A stretch of 64,000 nt of DNA from Calonectria ilicicola (lineage: Eukaryota > Ascomycota > Sordariomycetes > Hypocreales > Nectriaceae), in assembly GCA_020809705.1 (NCBI GenBank), contig CP085825.1:558001-622000 (forward strand), written 5' to 3'. Within the stretch, counting starts at the first letter, position 1. Each line of letters starts with the position of its first letter. Positions 32,201 through 43,277 of the stretch are shown piece after piece. The notes beneath the pieces were generated by a model. It saw nothing but the letters and a program-made list of their open reading frames with translations. It was not told the DNA's origin and ran no database searches. Position numbers and translations under genes: made by a program.

Positions 32201-34388
32201 CGGCGGCACGAACCGTATCTTCTGTTGTTGAAGCTCGCTCAAAGAGCTTTAATGCCAGGGGCGTAAAGCCAGCCAGGCGCCACAGGTTCTCGTCCAAATA
32301 TGATGGAACAGTGACGATCGGGCTCCCTCGAAAGGATGCCAGACCCTGTACTCTAAACAATGTGTCAGGGAGACTTGGAACAGCACAGTTGATGGCCAAC
32401 GGGGCACCCTGCTGGTCGGAGGCTCGGAAGAGATTGCGAGCGCAATTTCTAGGTAATGAGCGCAACAGTCCTGTGTCCATATATCGAACATTTTCGGGAA
32501 ATGTAGCAGTGGGAAGTATGCTCAATAATATCTTTGACTCGGCGAGTAACGTGCTCGCTTTGTCGCGAATGGCCCTGAGGATATCTGAGCTCTCTTCCTT
32601 CCCGGGATGCGCAATTTCATTCCGTAGTCCCAGAGTAGCTGACGCTTCATAAGTTTGAAAGCCCCCAAGACTGTCCTGAAAATTTCCCTGGTAGCGCGGA
32701 CCGAGGCCGAAGTGAACAGCCAAGTAATCGTCACTTAAAGCATCCTCAAACAAGTGTGCAGAGGCCAATGACCATCGGGAGAATACTAGGCCAGGTCCAA
32801 TCTGGTTTGAGAGCTCTTTGGGTGTGCCCAGAAAGGCTTGAACAGGGTTGGTCTTGTTCTGGTTGGAGTTAAAAGATGCAAAGCTTTCATTAGTCCCGTT
32901 AGAAAGGGGAGGTGGATTCGGGTAGTTGCATCGAATTTGTTCAGAAAATTCGCCATTGACATAGAGACTTGCTTTGCTGGTGGTCATAGTCTTTGGGCGC
33001 CGATGCACGATAGCGATATGGTACCACTTCTTCTCTTTAAATGAAACACACTTGAAGCGGACGCTGGGCTTGTTGGAGAAGACTGAGGTTTGTAGAATAA
33101 GGTTGTGAGTATCTCTTTCGATATAAACCAGCACGAAGCATGATTGTGTCGAGTCAAAGACTCCAAAGATGGTTGTGTGGGCGGTAGGATCGAAGCTGTC
33201 GACCCTTATCCACGCTGTAAAGGTATACCCACCGCTTGATTGGGGCGGAAACGAACGACCAAGACTTGGTAGCTCGAGCGAGGAGAAACCATTTAGGGAA
33301 AGATCAAACTGGAAAAAGGGAGGTCCAGAATATTTAGACGCCATCTGCAGGCAGAATTCAGATGCTTCGGAACTGGGTGATGAGAGGAGAAACTGAGTAT
33401 CGGCCGGCTCGTTGACGCCCAAGTACATGAGCATTCTACAGATAGCCAGGACCTTTTCCCGCTCAGGAAGACTCAGTGATGAATCAGTCCCAAAAACAAC
33501 TCGGAGAAACTGTGACAAAACCCCAGTGGAATGAACGGCGGCCCGGTTGTATATGGAGGTTGCAATGATAGACTGTATGGTTTCCAGCACAATGAGGGAC
33601 GCTGGGCTGGGGGACCCGTCCTTTATTCTGGGAATAGCGGTCCAAAACCCAACAACGGCTCTCAAAATCTCAGGGTGCCGTAGAATAGTCTTGCCATTGA
33701 TGACCTCCCGCACGCCCGGTGCAATGTTCTCGGCTGATTTGGCCAAGACCAAGTCCCATTGTTCCTCTGAGCCATCATCGTCCTCGTTGGCATCAGAGTT
33801 GTCCGTTTCGGAGCGAAGGGCCTTGGCAATGGACTGGCATAGTAGATCAAGGCCTTCGTCATCAAGGGCAAAGGCAAGAAGCTTCCCAAATACGTGACAG
33901 CTTATCCACGCATCCGGCTCAGCTCCACCCAGTCCAATACTCGCGATGACTTGTTCCAAGGCTTCCCAGCCGCCGCCCTCCACTCGGTATCTATAGAATC
34001 GACGGTTTCCGGGGTGTTCCCGCAATGCAGCTGAGAATACATTTAGAGACTCGCCGAGGAGCTTAAAAAAGGCCGTCATATCCGAATCGCTTCGCTTATC
34101 GGGGTTGTAGTAGCCTGAAAAGGCCCGGAGCATCGTAAAGATGCGCTCGAAACCGTCGGCATGGCGGAAGTCATCTTGGTGTACGGGGGTTTTTGTGGCG
34201 TTTATGTGTTGTGTGATATATCGTAGGTGTTTAAGGAGTCGTGGGATGTCGGGGTATCCGTTATCTTGAGGGAGCGAGGCATCCTTCACGAGGTTACAGA
34301 GCAGACCGTCGACAATGTCATAGGATTTTGATCTGGCCTGAGTAGAGGCCGATGTAGAAGACCGATATCTTCTTGAGACGGACGCCAT
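26269..34388 (-). CDS. bph1: BEACH and WD40 domain protein, Bph1/neurobeachin-like, six exons
   Basis: Exons 34388-31799, 31748-31348, 31298-30818, 30770-27315, 27265-26367 and 26301-26269, 2619 residues. All five introns (47-65 nt) are GT-AG and keep frame. N-terminal armadillo-like region, then a concanavalin/LamG-like module near residue 385 (GGYTFTAWIRVD). A PH-BEACH domain begins near 1835 (RIIGLDACEGILIIG). The BEACH domain spans about 2005-2300 ([48 protein letters not shown]) and C-terminal WD40 repeats follow the SHERVASLLY junction. BEACH proteins are large scaffolds in membrane traffic, vacuole/lysosome sorting and, in yeast Bph1, cell-wall and acetic acid stress phenotypes. The last coding exon is only 33 nt. 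Confidence 0.95.
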
Positions 34389-37378
34389 TTTTGTTTAGTG
34401 GAACGGGGATCTCATTCCAAAAATATCCTCCCCAGAGCCCATCAAGGGTCCAGGCCGATGTCAGTCGCAGTCGGCATCGAAAGGCGGGATCTCGAGCTGG
34501 TTAAGGCTGCGAGCGCGGGGCGCATGGAGGTTAGGGGCGGTACGAGCTTCAGCAGGCAGCGCCACGGACCGGTGGAGCGAAAGCAGCTGTTTCACGATAG
34601 ACGGAGGCGTTTTTGGATTCGAACGCCGGGAGCCGGTCGTAAGGCGGGCACACAAGAATGAGGGTGTCTCAATCGAACTCGCAAGCTGGAGCCTGAACAC
34701 TCAGAGTGCTTGTCAGTTACCGTCTTCGTCACTGTTTGGTCAGCCTCGAGAGTTGTGGCTCAGCCCTCTGAGGGTGGCCCCGCCTGGGGCTTATGCGGAG
34801 ACAGCTGTTGGCTCAGCGGCCACCGAGACTGCTAGAGTGACATGCTCCATTTCGCCGACCATGAGCTGCTGTGACCACCGCACCATGAGAAGATAAGAGA
34901 GCTGGCCATGATATCGCATGCAACTACACGAAGCACTGCAACACGGCTGGATTCCTTTACCAAGATGGACTGTTCACCTAATGCAGCCACAACCCTTGTT
35001 TTTTTCAGCCTTGCATCGGTAGGGTCGAATCCGACCAGGAGAGCCGACCATGGTGTAGGGTAAGGGACGAGAGAGCGGCTGCATGACTGCAACACAAGCG
35101 GTCATGGTAATTGGGTGGCAGTTGGAGTTACTTCATGATGGCTCAACGGATATGCTATTTACAAATGGAAGATGTCATGAGGAAGGAAGGATTCGGCGGC
35201 ATGGTATCATGGTGCAGCGAAATTGTTGAGCTGAACAAATGAGCTCATGATGCAATGGCTTACTAGGACTAGTCCCGATTGCTCGCTCAAATTGCGATGT
35301 TGCAAGTTGACTCAAGGCAGAGAGCAACTTGTGGGCGTACGGGCTATCTCGCCTCACTTAAATCAGAATATCGTCCTGAGGCCTGAACTTGGCCCCTCTT
35401 CTCGGAACAGTGATGTGGTAATAGCTTCTTCATATGGTTCAGCGCCAAGGATACAGCGGTGTTCAAGACACCCTGCTATCTGGATAAGTGGTTATCTAAT
35501 CAGGCCGAGCCACAAGCAGAGTGTGGTACGAAGATGTGGAGCCCATGCCTGGAATGGGCGCGGTTTATGGCGTAATCGGAGCAAGATACGGAGCAAAGCT
35601 TAACTGTTTGAGAGAGGGAGATAGCTCTCAGAGAGCGAGCTTGGGCTGGACCGAGACATGGATGGCCAGTGCCGGAGGCACCGTGTGTTCATGTGCTTGT
35701 GATTGTGGTTGGATTGAAACTGACCGAGGGCCCAGGATGACAGCACATACATGTATGTATGTACAAAGGGACACGGAGGAAATGCTGCCTTGTCATATCA
35801 TGACGTTCGCCGCTCATTCCTAGGCCAACTCACTTCCGATCTTGGGAGCTAGGCGGGAGCTGTGCTGGCTGCAGCCGGGGGCAGTGAGCTGTGACGCCGT
35901 GACTCCGCTGGGTGAGACGTGGGCCAGGGCTCGTCGGGGCTCGCCAGCCTTTGCAACAACAGGCACGTGCCAGGGACGTCGTCTGACTCAGTGGATCAGG
36001 TGGGCCATGACCAGTGAAGGCCCAATCGGAGACCTACAGTACGAGCTAAGGTGGCTCCCCCCGCATTCTGCACTGGGCACACCAACGAGTGAGGGTGGCC
36101 ACCCAGGCTGGGGCAGGCTATCGCTGCAATGGGTGTAGGCGTGGGCAGTTGCAGTTGTCAACCCCTGATGTCGGGGGAACTTGCTTGCTCTAGCCTGTCC
36201 GTTCATGTGCTGCTGCACGTAACGAAGCAGCTTGTCTGAGCTCTCCCACGCCTGTGGGGGCCATCTTCCCGAGGCAGCTTCATGGCTGGCGAGGCATCGA
36301 TTGTTGATTGAGCCCGAGGCGCGCTGAGGCGCTGGCACCATGATTGGCACTATGATGGGCACCATGATGGTCGTCATACAGTGCATATCTCCGGCCATTG
36401 ATCCCTGCACACGGTGCCTGTCTGCCCTGGCGCCCCTTCAATTCCAGCCTGGGCGCCTGGAGGTACCGACCTTGTTGAGAGCTGGACTGAGAACCTACAC
36501 ACGCGCCTCACTCGGTAAAACCCCAGTAGTCCAGGGCCGAGGCGATCGCTAGCCAGCAAGGCCGGGAACGGCGGCGTAAGCCGAGCGGGGGATGAGACAA
36601 TCAGCGCCAGGTCGTGGCTGATCACCCAGTGTAGTCTTAGGCAGGCTGTAATCGTAGTCGTCGCCGTAGCGGTAGCCGTAGTAGTCGTTGAGCTGCATCC
36701 CGCGTTTGGTGGTGCGCAACCACCACGATGTGCCAACGGCCGTCATGTTTCCTCGCGCGATTAGCAGCCGCTTCTCCGGCAAATCAAGCTCGTATCGCGG
36801 CTCCCTGGGCTCCCATACCGCCTAGTTTCCCCGAACATCTGGAGTGCATCGTGACTCGCAAGTCCAAGCGCCACCAAGGCCTACCGACACAACCAAGGTG
36901 TACCGTGTCAGCGTCAGCGATCGCACGGAGCCATCATGAGCTCAAGGTAGCTGGGGATCCAAGCGGGTGTCGTTATCGCATCGCCCTGGGAACCAGACGC
37001 ATCACGGGATTGGCTGTTTCGGCTGGCGCTAAACCCTGTTGGGGGCTCAGCCACCGCTCCTATCGCACTCCCCAGCGAATGCGTCACGCCTCTCGCCCTC
37101 TCGCCCGCAATGGCCCGCTCTGGCCCGCTGATGAGGCAACACCGGAGCTGTCGCACGCCTACGGCTCTGCGTTTATCTACCCCAGGCTGCTCTCCATCTG
37201 AACTCTCTCTTCTTTCCCATCTTCATCCCCCATCATCTCTCTCCATCACCAAGGCATCGCCCTCTTCCACACTATCATTTCCGAGGGCTGCACATCACAG
37301 CCTGTCTTTTAGTCGTTTCCTCCGGTCGCAGGCAGACCACCACAGCTCCCGCTTCACTTATTGCGTCGTGTCGTTATC
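34389..37378. promoter_or_regulatory. 3 kb divergent region between the BEACH gene and the subtilisin-like protease
   Basis: No recognisable gene. Short frames exist on both strands but have no family resemblance. The right end (37195-37330) is a long C/T-rich tract directly before the protease ATG, typical of strongly expressed fungal genes. A 12-bp tandem repeat lies at 36334-36369, a trinucleotide-like GTAGTCGTCGCCGTAGC tract at 36654-36690, and GCGATCGC at 36541-36548. Confidence 0.5.
36334..36369. repeat. 12-bp tandem repeat, three copies
   Basis: GGCACCATGATT, GGCACTATGATG and GGCACCATGATG follow each other without spacer, about 1 kb upstream of the protease start. Confidence 0.85.
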
Positions 37379-39049
37379 ATGAAGTACGCATTCACACTCA
37401 CTCTGGCTGCTTTTGCCAGCGCCGCCAGCGCCAGCACATTCAGCGTCGGTACCATCCACGACAAGTCCGCCCCCGTTCTCAGCTCTGTTGGAGCGAACGA
37501 AATCCCCGACTCCTACATCATCAAGTTCAAGGACCATGTCGATGAGTCCGGTGCCTCAGACCACCACGTCTGGATCACCGACCTTCACAAGGGCGGCGAG
37601 CAGGAGCGCCTTGAGCTCCGCAAGCGCGGCGAGGATGTCAACGCCTTTGCCGGCATGAAGCACACCTACAAGATCGGCAAATTCAAGGGCTACTCAGGTC
37701 ACTTCCACGAGTCAGTCATTGAGAAGGTCCGAAACCACCCCGATGTAAGTTCGCACAGTCTCTCAATGTAACCCTGAGGATCGCAAGAGCGCTAACACAA
37801 ATCTAAACAGGTCGAGTACATCGAGCGTGATACCCTCGTCCACACCATGCGCCCCGTCGAGTCCCAGGACTCAGAGACCACGGACAAGTGCTCTCCTGAG
37901 ACCGAGAAGGCTTCACCCTGGGGTCTTGCTCGTATCTCTCACCGAGGCGCCCTGAACTTTGGTACATTCAACAAGTACCTCTACTCGGCTGACGCTGGTG
38001 AGGGTGTTGATGCCTATGTTATCGACACTGGTACCTACGTCGACCACGTCGATTTCGAGGGCCGAGCTACCTGGCTCAAGACCGTTCCTTCTGGCGATGC
38101 CGATGAGGATGGCAACGGCCACGGTACTCACTGCTCCGGTACCATTGCTGGTAAGAAGTATGGTGTTGCCAAGAAGGCCCACATCTACGCCGTCAAGGTT
38201 CTTCGATCCAACGGATCTGGCTCCATGGCCGACGTCGTCAAGGGTGTTGAGGTTGCCGCTGAGCGCCACATTGAGCAGCTCAAGCAAGCCAAGGATGGCA
38301 AGCGCAAGGGCTTCAAGGGTTCCGTTGCCAACATGTCGCTTGGTGGTGGTAAGACTCAGGCTCTCGATGCCGCTGTCAACGCTGCCGTTCGCACTGGTGT
38401 CCACTTTGCCGTTGCTGCCGGTAACGATAACGCCGATGCTTGCAACTACTCTCCTGCTGCGGCCAACCTCCCCGTCACTGTCGGTGCCTCCACTCTCGGT
38501 GATGAGCGTGCCTACTTCTCCAACTACGGTACTTGCACCGACATCTTCGCTCCCGGTCTGAGCATTCAGTCCACCTGGATCGGCAGCCCCCACGCTATCA
38601 ACACCATCTCTGGTACCTCGATGGCCTCCCCCCACATTGCTGGTCTTCTGGCCTACTACCTCTCCATTCAGCCCTCTACCGATTCTGAGTACGCTGTTGC
38701 CGAGATCACTCCCAAGGAGCTCAAGGAGAACATCATTGCCATCGGTACTCAGGATGCTCTCAGCGATGTCGGCCAGGGTAGCCCTAACGTTCTCGCCTGG
38801 AACGGTGGTGGCTGCAGCGACTACAAGAAGATCCTCGAGAAGGGCGCCTACACTGTCAAGAAGTCCAGCGCTTTCCCCTCATCCATCTCTGAGCTCGAGG
38901 TCGCCATTGAGGATGACTTCAACGTTGTCTCTGGCAAGATCGTCAAGACGGCCAAGAAGTACGGCAGCAAGGCTGAGAAGTTCTCTAAGAAGATTCACGA
39001 GCTCGTAGATGAGGAGATTGATCAGTTCCTCAAGGAGATCGCTGTGTAA
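37379..39049 (+). CDS. spm1: Subtilisin-like serine protease (S8), vacuolar Spm1/cerevisin type, two exons
   Basis: Exons 37379-37744 and 37811-39049, 534 residues; the 66-nt intron (GTAAGT to AAACAG) joins NHPD to VEYIERD. A signal peptide (MKYAFTLTLAAFASAASA) is followed by an I9 inhibitor propeptide (IPDSYIIKFKDHVD to EYIERD), then the S8 domain. The catalytic triad is visible: Asp in DAYVIDTG, His in GNGHGTHCSG, Ser in SGTSMASPH. Asn of the oxyanion hole lies in AAGNDNADACN. A charged C-terminal extension after about residue 450 (VKTAKKYGSKAEKFSKKI) is typical of the vacuolar protease B branch rather than secreted cuticle-degrading proteases. It matures by autocleavage and degrades protein in vacuole or autophagic bodies. 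Codon use is strongly C-ending, consistent with high expression. Confidence 0.95.
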
Positions 39050-39750
39050 GAACATAACAGAATCATCATTGGTGTCAAGGCTATGCATTGGTTTGGGATT
39101 GCAGATGGGTATTATGGATGGTGCGTTTTATTTGGGTAACACTTGGTACGGATTTGGGGCTTAGACCCACGGTATTTGTTCTTGTTATTGCGATATAATC
39201 GCTGAGAATGGTTTCATGCAGCATATAAGGACTGGACACGTTCTCATTAACCTTTTAACAATACATTTCGTAATGTATCACTTGCTCGGAATTCTTGTAA
39301 CTGTGACGTGAATATGTCTTGTCGCCCGTCGTATGCAGATAATGTGCTTCGTAGTCATGACATTCAACTCTTAGTTAGGACGTTGCTCCTTCTACTTAAT
39401 TAGCACCAGCACTTTACCCACCTACCTGCCTGCTTGCTGTTGACTATGCTGGAAAGTATGATCCACGCACTGACGACACCAAACAAACATGCTCACTCCT
39501 CGATTTTTGCTGTCCAATTCTATTTGGCACATTCTGATGCTCAGTCAAAGCATTGTTGCATTCTTTCCCAGTTGTTGATTTCCATTTTCGCCGTTGTTCA
39601 GCTGTTTGAGTCTTTGGTTAGCTTCTTCACCTCAGTAACACACACCTCCGAGATCAATGAGACTGGTGCATTGGTCTACCTACCACTAGTGGAATCCTCG
39701 TTTAGACCATCCTCTTGCTTTTCCCAAAAGAAACACCCATTGGACTGGAG
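39050..39750. other. Intergenic region between tandem genes
   Basis: A 701-base stretch with the protease 3' flank and the promoter of the Ser-rich protein. The right half is pyrimidine-rich. No credible CDS: the frame from 39434 lacks coding character and ends shortly after the next gene starts. Confidence 0.6.
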
Positions 39751-42700
39751 ATGCTCCGTCGGAACAGTGCCAGAAACAAACAACGCCGTCCGTTGAGTCG
39801 CAGCAAGTCAGCTAACTCTATTTCTCGAAGCCCTGTCCATCTCCTTGAGATAATCGACCCTGTCGCCGCCGAGCGTGATGCTCATATTGCAGCTTTGATT
39901 TCGTATCATAAATCTCAAAATCGCGAGTCCTATCAAATGCCTCCACCACTTCAGGATCGACCCAACTTTGCGATGGAAAGAGGCGAGGTGACTCCCAGTC
40001 CGGCAAGTCAAGGCCTGGAACGACGTAACAGCACACGAAGCCACCAAAATGTATCTGAGGATGCTTCCGGTATCAAGCGTCAAAAGAGTGTGAGATTCGC
40101 TGGACCATCCGCTCGCCCTCGAAGGAATCTGGCTTCAAGAGCGACTGGCGCTCCCGCCTCAGACCTGCATGTCCTCGGAAACGTGAATAATAGGACAGCA
40201 CTGAAACCATCACCAGACCCCTATGGGTTTACTAAACATTACCTTGAATCTCTGCAAGTTCTCAATGAAATGTACACTCCCGAAGACGACATAGCTTCAA
40301 TGCCCTCTTCCTATAGAAGGCTGCGCAAGTCAAAATCCATGTTTTCAACCTTTAATCCCCTCAACCCTGGATACTACTTCAACACTGGCATCCCCGAGCA
40401 TGGGAAGAAATTGTTTTCTGGCCACGGTGCCACGGTGTACAGAAAGGAAAACGATCCTCTTGTGACAGATCACCCACCTCGACCCTCAACGTCACTCAGC
40501 ATCCTCAAAGGGAGGCGTGCCACAGTATCCTCCCGCTCAACTAGTCGCGCAGAGAATGATCTTGCAGTACAACTAGCGAGGGAAAAGTTCAAAGATCAAG
40601 TACAAGCTCAAACGCTCTTGAAACCTCGCCCCTCCATGTTCTTTGGCTCGAGGACTAAACGAAATGAGAGTGCACTGGGTTTTAGAAAGTCTCTACGAAG
40701 TAGCAGCAATAACAGCACATCCTTGTCGTCGGCGTTTTCCAGTCACAGCCTTTCCGTACCTAAACAGGCTGGACTTCGAACAACTGCGAGAAAGGTGTCC
40801 AAAACGCTCCGAACCAAGCTAAAGGGTCTATTTACGCGGCCCAAGGGCGCACTAGATCTCGAGCTGCATGAGAATGAATACCATACTACCGAATCGGATG
40901 GTGAGACATGTATACCCATGAGAGAGGATACCACTCCTACGGAGGCATCGGTTTTGCGAGTGCCTTCACATGTCCCATCGTTGCACGCAGTCTCTTCAAA
41001 ACAGGAGCTAAGATCCAGAAGAGGGAGTGTCGAGAGCATCGGAAGCGTCGAGAAGCAGATGACTGACGACAAATCACGAGTTACTAGTTGGACGAACTCT
41101 ATAACCAATACTGCAGCGAGTGCAGAGGAATGGGAATGCCAGAACCTGTCTGTGATCAAAGAAAATGCATCATGTATGCCATCCTCTACTCCGTTTGAGG
41201 AGCTGCCCATGAGCCGAAAGGATGGCTCTGCTGGGTTGCCCACTACCGATAGCCAACGGGTGTGCTCAGCACTCGTGAAGAAAATGAAAGAGATAAAACG
41301 GCAAGAAGAGGCATTGGCTTATTCTTTCAGTAATATGCAGCCTCCCCTGGAACGCGCAGTTGATCGTAGCAGTGGAGGTGGGGGATGGAACTCATCAACT
41401 ATACGATGCGTCAGAACCGAAGATGACGTTTTTGGAGACCCGGCCAAGTCACTAGAAACCGAATTAGAACAGGGAAACCCTGAAAATTCGGGAAATTCTG
41501 AGAAGAGTAGCACATTGAAACGAGTCTCTTCAACTTGCGATGCACGAGAAGCTGGAGAGGATAAAATATCGATCTCACAGGAGAGTTGTGAAACTAGGAC
41601 TCATATTAATAACCAATCAACCCTTACGCAAAGGAGCTCAGCATTCTTTGCAAGTCCTACGTGCCATCTGTTCCGCACAGCGAGCCCGTACCGACGCGCT
41701 CTACGTGAGAGCATGAAAGTATCTCAGGAACAAGGATCGACTGATATACCTAGCTCAAGATATTTGAGGTCGCTCTCTGAGATCAGTCTTCCTACCCGTT
41801 GTCCCAGCAGCTCAGAGTCAGAAAATGATGCCCGCATAGCTTATGCGGAGAGCGTGTACTCTTGCAGGACTGAGGAAGCAATGCAGCCAGTGTCTACGAT
41901 GAGCACGTCTTCAAAACTCCGACAAAACGAACCACTCATGGCTCAAAGTAGTGGGGATGTAAAAATATTTACTGAAGAGACAGTGTATGAAATACCACGC
42001 CAAAATCAGCGAGATGTGTCTTCTGCGAGCTCGGTGGAGTGGAAGACATGGCTGAGCGCGAAAGTATCTAAACTGGATGATTCGGATGCATCGCGCAAGA
42101 TTAGTGATGGAAGAATCCAACAAAACATGCTTCCAGTGCGAGGTCATGTTAGAGAGCGAGCTGAAATAGATTCGCCGCAAGAGATTAGCAGAGTGGTGAC
42201 AGTTGATGCGGATGGATCACCTATTCGCAACCCACTCGGCTCTATCCGAGGGAATGCTCGCTCAAACTGTACTGTCATGACATCTGACACTAATCAGAGC
42301 AAGACAACCGTGCCTTTGGATGAGAACGACGATCCTTGTGCAATAGTACCGCCTGGTTTGCGGAGAGGACCCCCCAAAGTGCCCCCGCGGAGTCAGCGAC
42401 GGCTTGATTCCTCGCTCTCGGAGAGGCATAACGAATCTCGATTGAGCCATTCAACTAGCCCAACAGAGAGGATTCATGAGCGATCATTTAACAGCATATA
42501 TGGCGGCAATTCTTTGTGCAACGATGCAAACAAGAAGCGGCATGAGCAGCATATTTTCGAGCAGTCAGGTTCTCCAACCAAGTCAAGCCCCAGCCCAGAA
42601 ATTTCGGTTGAGCGACAACTTACAAATAAAGCATCAGGGTCCCCAGCGTTTCGAGCTGGCTATCACACAGGCCAATCCACACCCAGGTCTCGAAAACGAG

Positions 42701-42867
42701 TCGAGGCGAAAGATGAGAAGAGTCAACGGACGAGACGCTTGGATTCAGAGACACCAGTTATGGGAAGCAAGCAGATGGTAGACATGTTCCTGGACAGCCG
42801 TCGCAAGAGAGCACTGGGGGATGTCACAGGAACCGAAAAGGGCAGTTCACCAGCGGCGTTTTTATGA
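39751..42867 (+). CDS. Large Ser/Arg-rich disordered protein of unknown function
   Basis: Single exon, 1038 residues from the ATG at 39751; the frame upstream begins only with TTG. The N-terminus is basic and probably best conserved (MLRRNSARNKQRRPLSRSKS, then LLEIIDPVAAERDAHIAAL). The rest is dominated by Ser, Arg, Thr, Glu and Pro without globular segments, with many RxxS/SP sites. Short recognisable patches include KHYLESLQVLNEMYTPEDD, WECQNLSVIKENAS, and KQMVDMFLDSRRKRALGDV near the C-terminus. No signal peptide, membrane segment or known domain. The composition suggests a heavily phosphorylated regulatory or scaffold protein. I do not recognise an orthologue. Confidence 0.85.
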   Translation: MLRRNSARNKQRRPLSRSKSANSISRSPVHLLEIIDPVAAERDAHIAALISYHKSQNRESYQMPPPLQDRPNFAMERGEVTPSPASQGLERRNSTRSHQNVSEDASGIKRQKSVRFAGPSARPRRNLASRATGAPASDLHVLGNVNNRTALKPSPDPYGFTKHYLESLQVLNEMYTPEDDIASMPSSYRRLRKSKSMFSTFNPLNPGYYFNTGIPEHGKKLFSGHGATVYRKENDPLVTDHPPRPSTSLSILKGRRATVSSRSTSRAENDLAVQLAREKFKDQVQAQTLLKPRPSMFFGSRTKRNESALGFRKSLRSSSNNSTSLSSAFSSHSLSVPKQAGLRTTARKVSKTLRTKLKGLFTRPKGALDLELHENEYHTTESDGETCIPMREDTTPTEASVLRVPSHVPSLHAVSSKQELRSRRGSVESIGSVEKQMTDDKSRVTSWTNSITNTAASAEEWECQNLSVIKENASCMPSSTPFEELPMSRKDGSAGLPTTDSQRVCSALVKKMKEIKRQEEALAYSFSNMQPPLERAVDRSSGGGGWNSSTIRCVRTEDDVFGDPAKSLETELEQGNPENSGNSEKSSTLKRVSSTCDAREAGEDKISISQESCETRTHINNQSTLTQRSSAFFASPTCHLFRTASPYRRALRESMKVSQEQGSTDIPSSRYLRSLSEISLPTRCPSSSESENDARIAYAESVYSCRTEEAMQPVSTMSTSSKLRQNEPLMAQSSGDVKIFTEETVYEIPRQNQRDVSSASSVEWKTWLSAKVSKLDDSDASRKISDGRIQQNMLPVRGHVRERAEIDSPQEISRVVTVDADGSPIRNPLGSIRGNARSNCTVMTSDTNQSKTTVPLDENDDPCAIVPPGLRRGPPKVPPRSQRRLDSSLSERHNESRLSHSTSPTERIHERSFNSIYGGNSLCNDANKKRHEQHIFEQSGSPTKSSPSPEISVERQLTNKASGSPAFRAGYHTGQSTPRSRKRVEAKDEKSQRTRRLDSETPVMGSKQMVDMFLDSRRKRALGDVTGTEKGSSPAAFL

Positions 42868-43277
42868 AGTGACTTCGCCACACAAATAAGGAAGAACAAG
42901 ATTATAATTGCATGGGGGATATAATTGGGCTGTTATGAGTGGTCACAGGACATGCTGGTAGAACTAGTCAGAGAGAGGGGGTTTCCATAGTTTATCGTTA
43001 CGGAATTTGGGAGTTGGAGGCGACTGTGTGTTGCTTTGAGGTTAGATGGAGGGATGAATATTTTTAAAATAGGGATATGAACAATTACTGTCGTTCTTTT
43101 TTTTTTTACTAATAAACAATTCTGATAAGGCGGAAAGGGGTGGCCTACTTGGGGATGAAGGGGTCGATGGAGACGTGACATGATAATATATTGAGCATCA
43201 AGACTGTATACATCGCAACTCTAATTGGTATCCGTAGACAAAAAAAAACAATTCGTAGACGCCGGCTAACCCAAAAT
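42868..43277. other. Intergenic region between convergent genes
   Basis: A 410-base stretch with the 3' flanks of two convergent genes, with T9-T10 and A9 homopolymers near 43097 and 43240. Nothing else is visible. Confidence 0.65.

Noticed and set aside
35024..35042. GGGTCGAATCCGACC, similar to a tRNA T-arm
   Set aside because: No acceptor, D or anticodon arms fit around it on either strand.
36549..36782. Small minus-strand frame rich in Tyr and Gly
   Set aside because: It translates a trinucleotide-like repeat and lacks support; likely chance.
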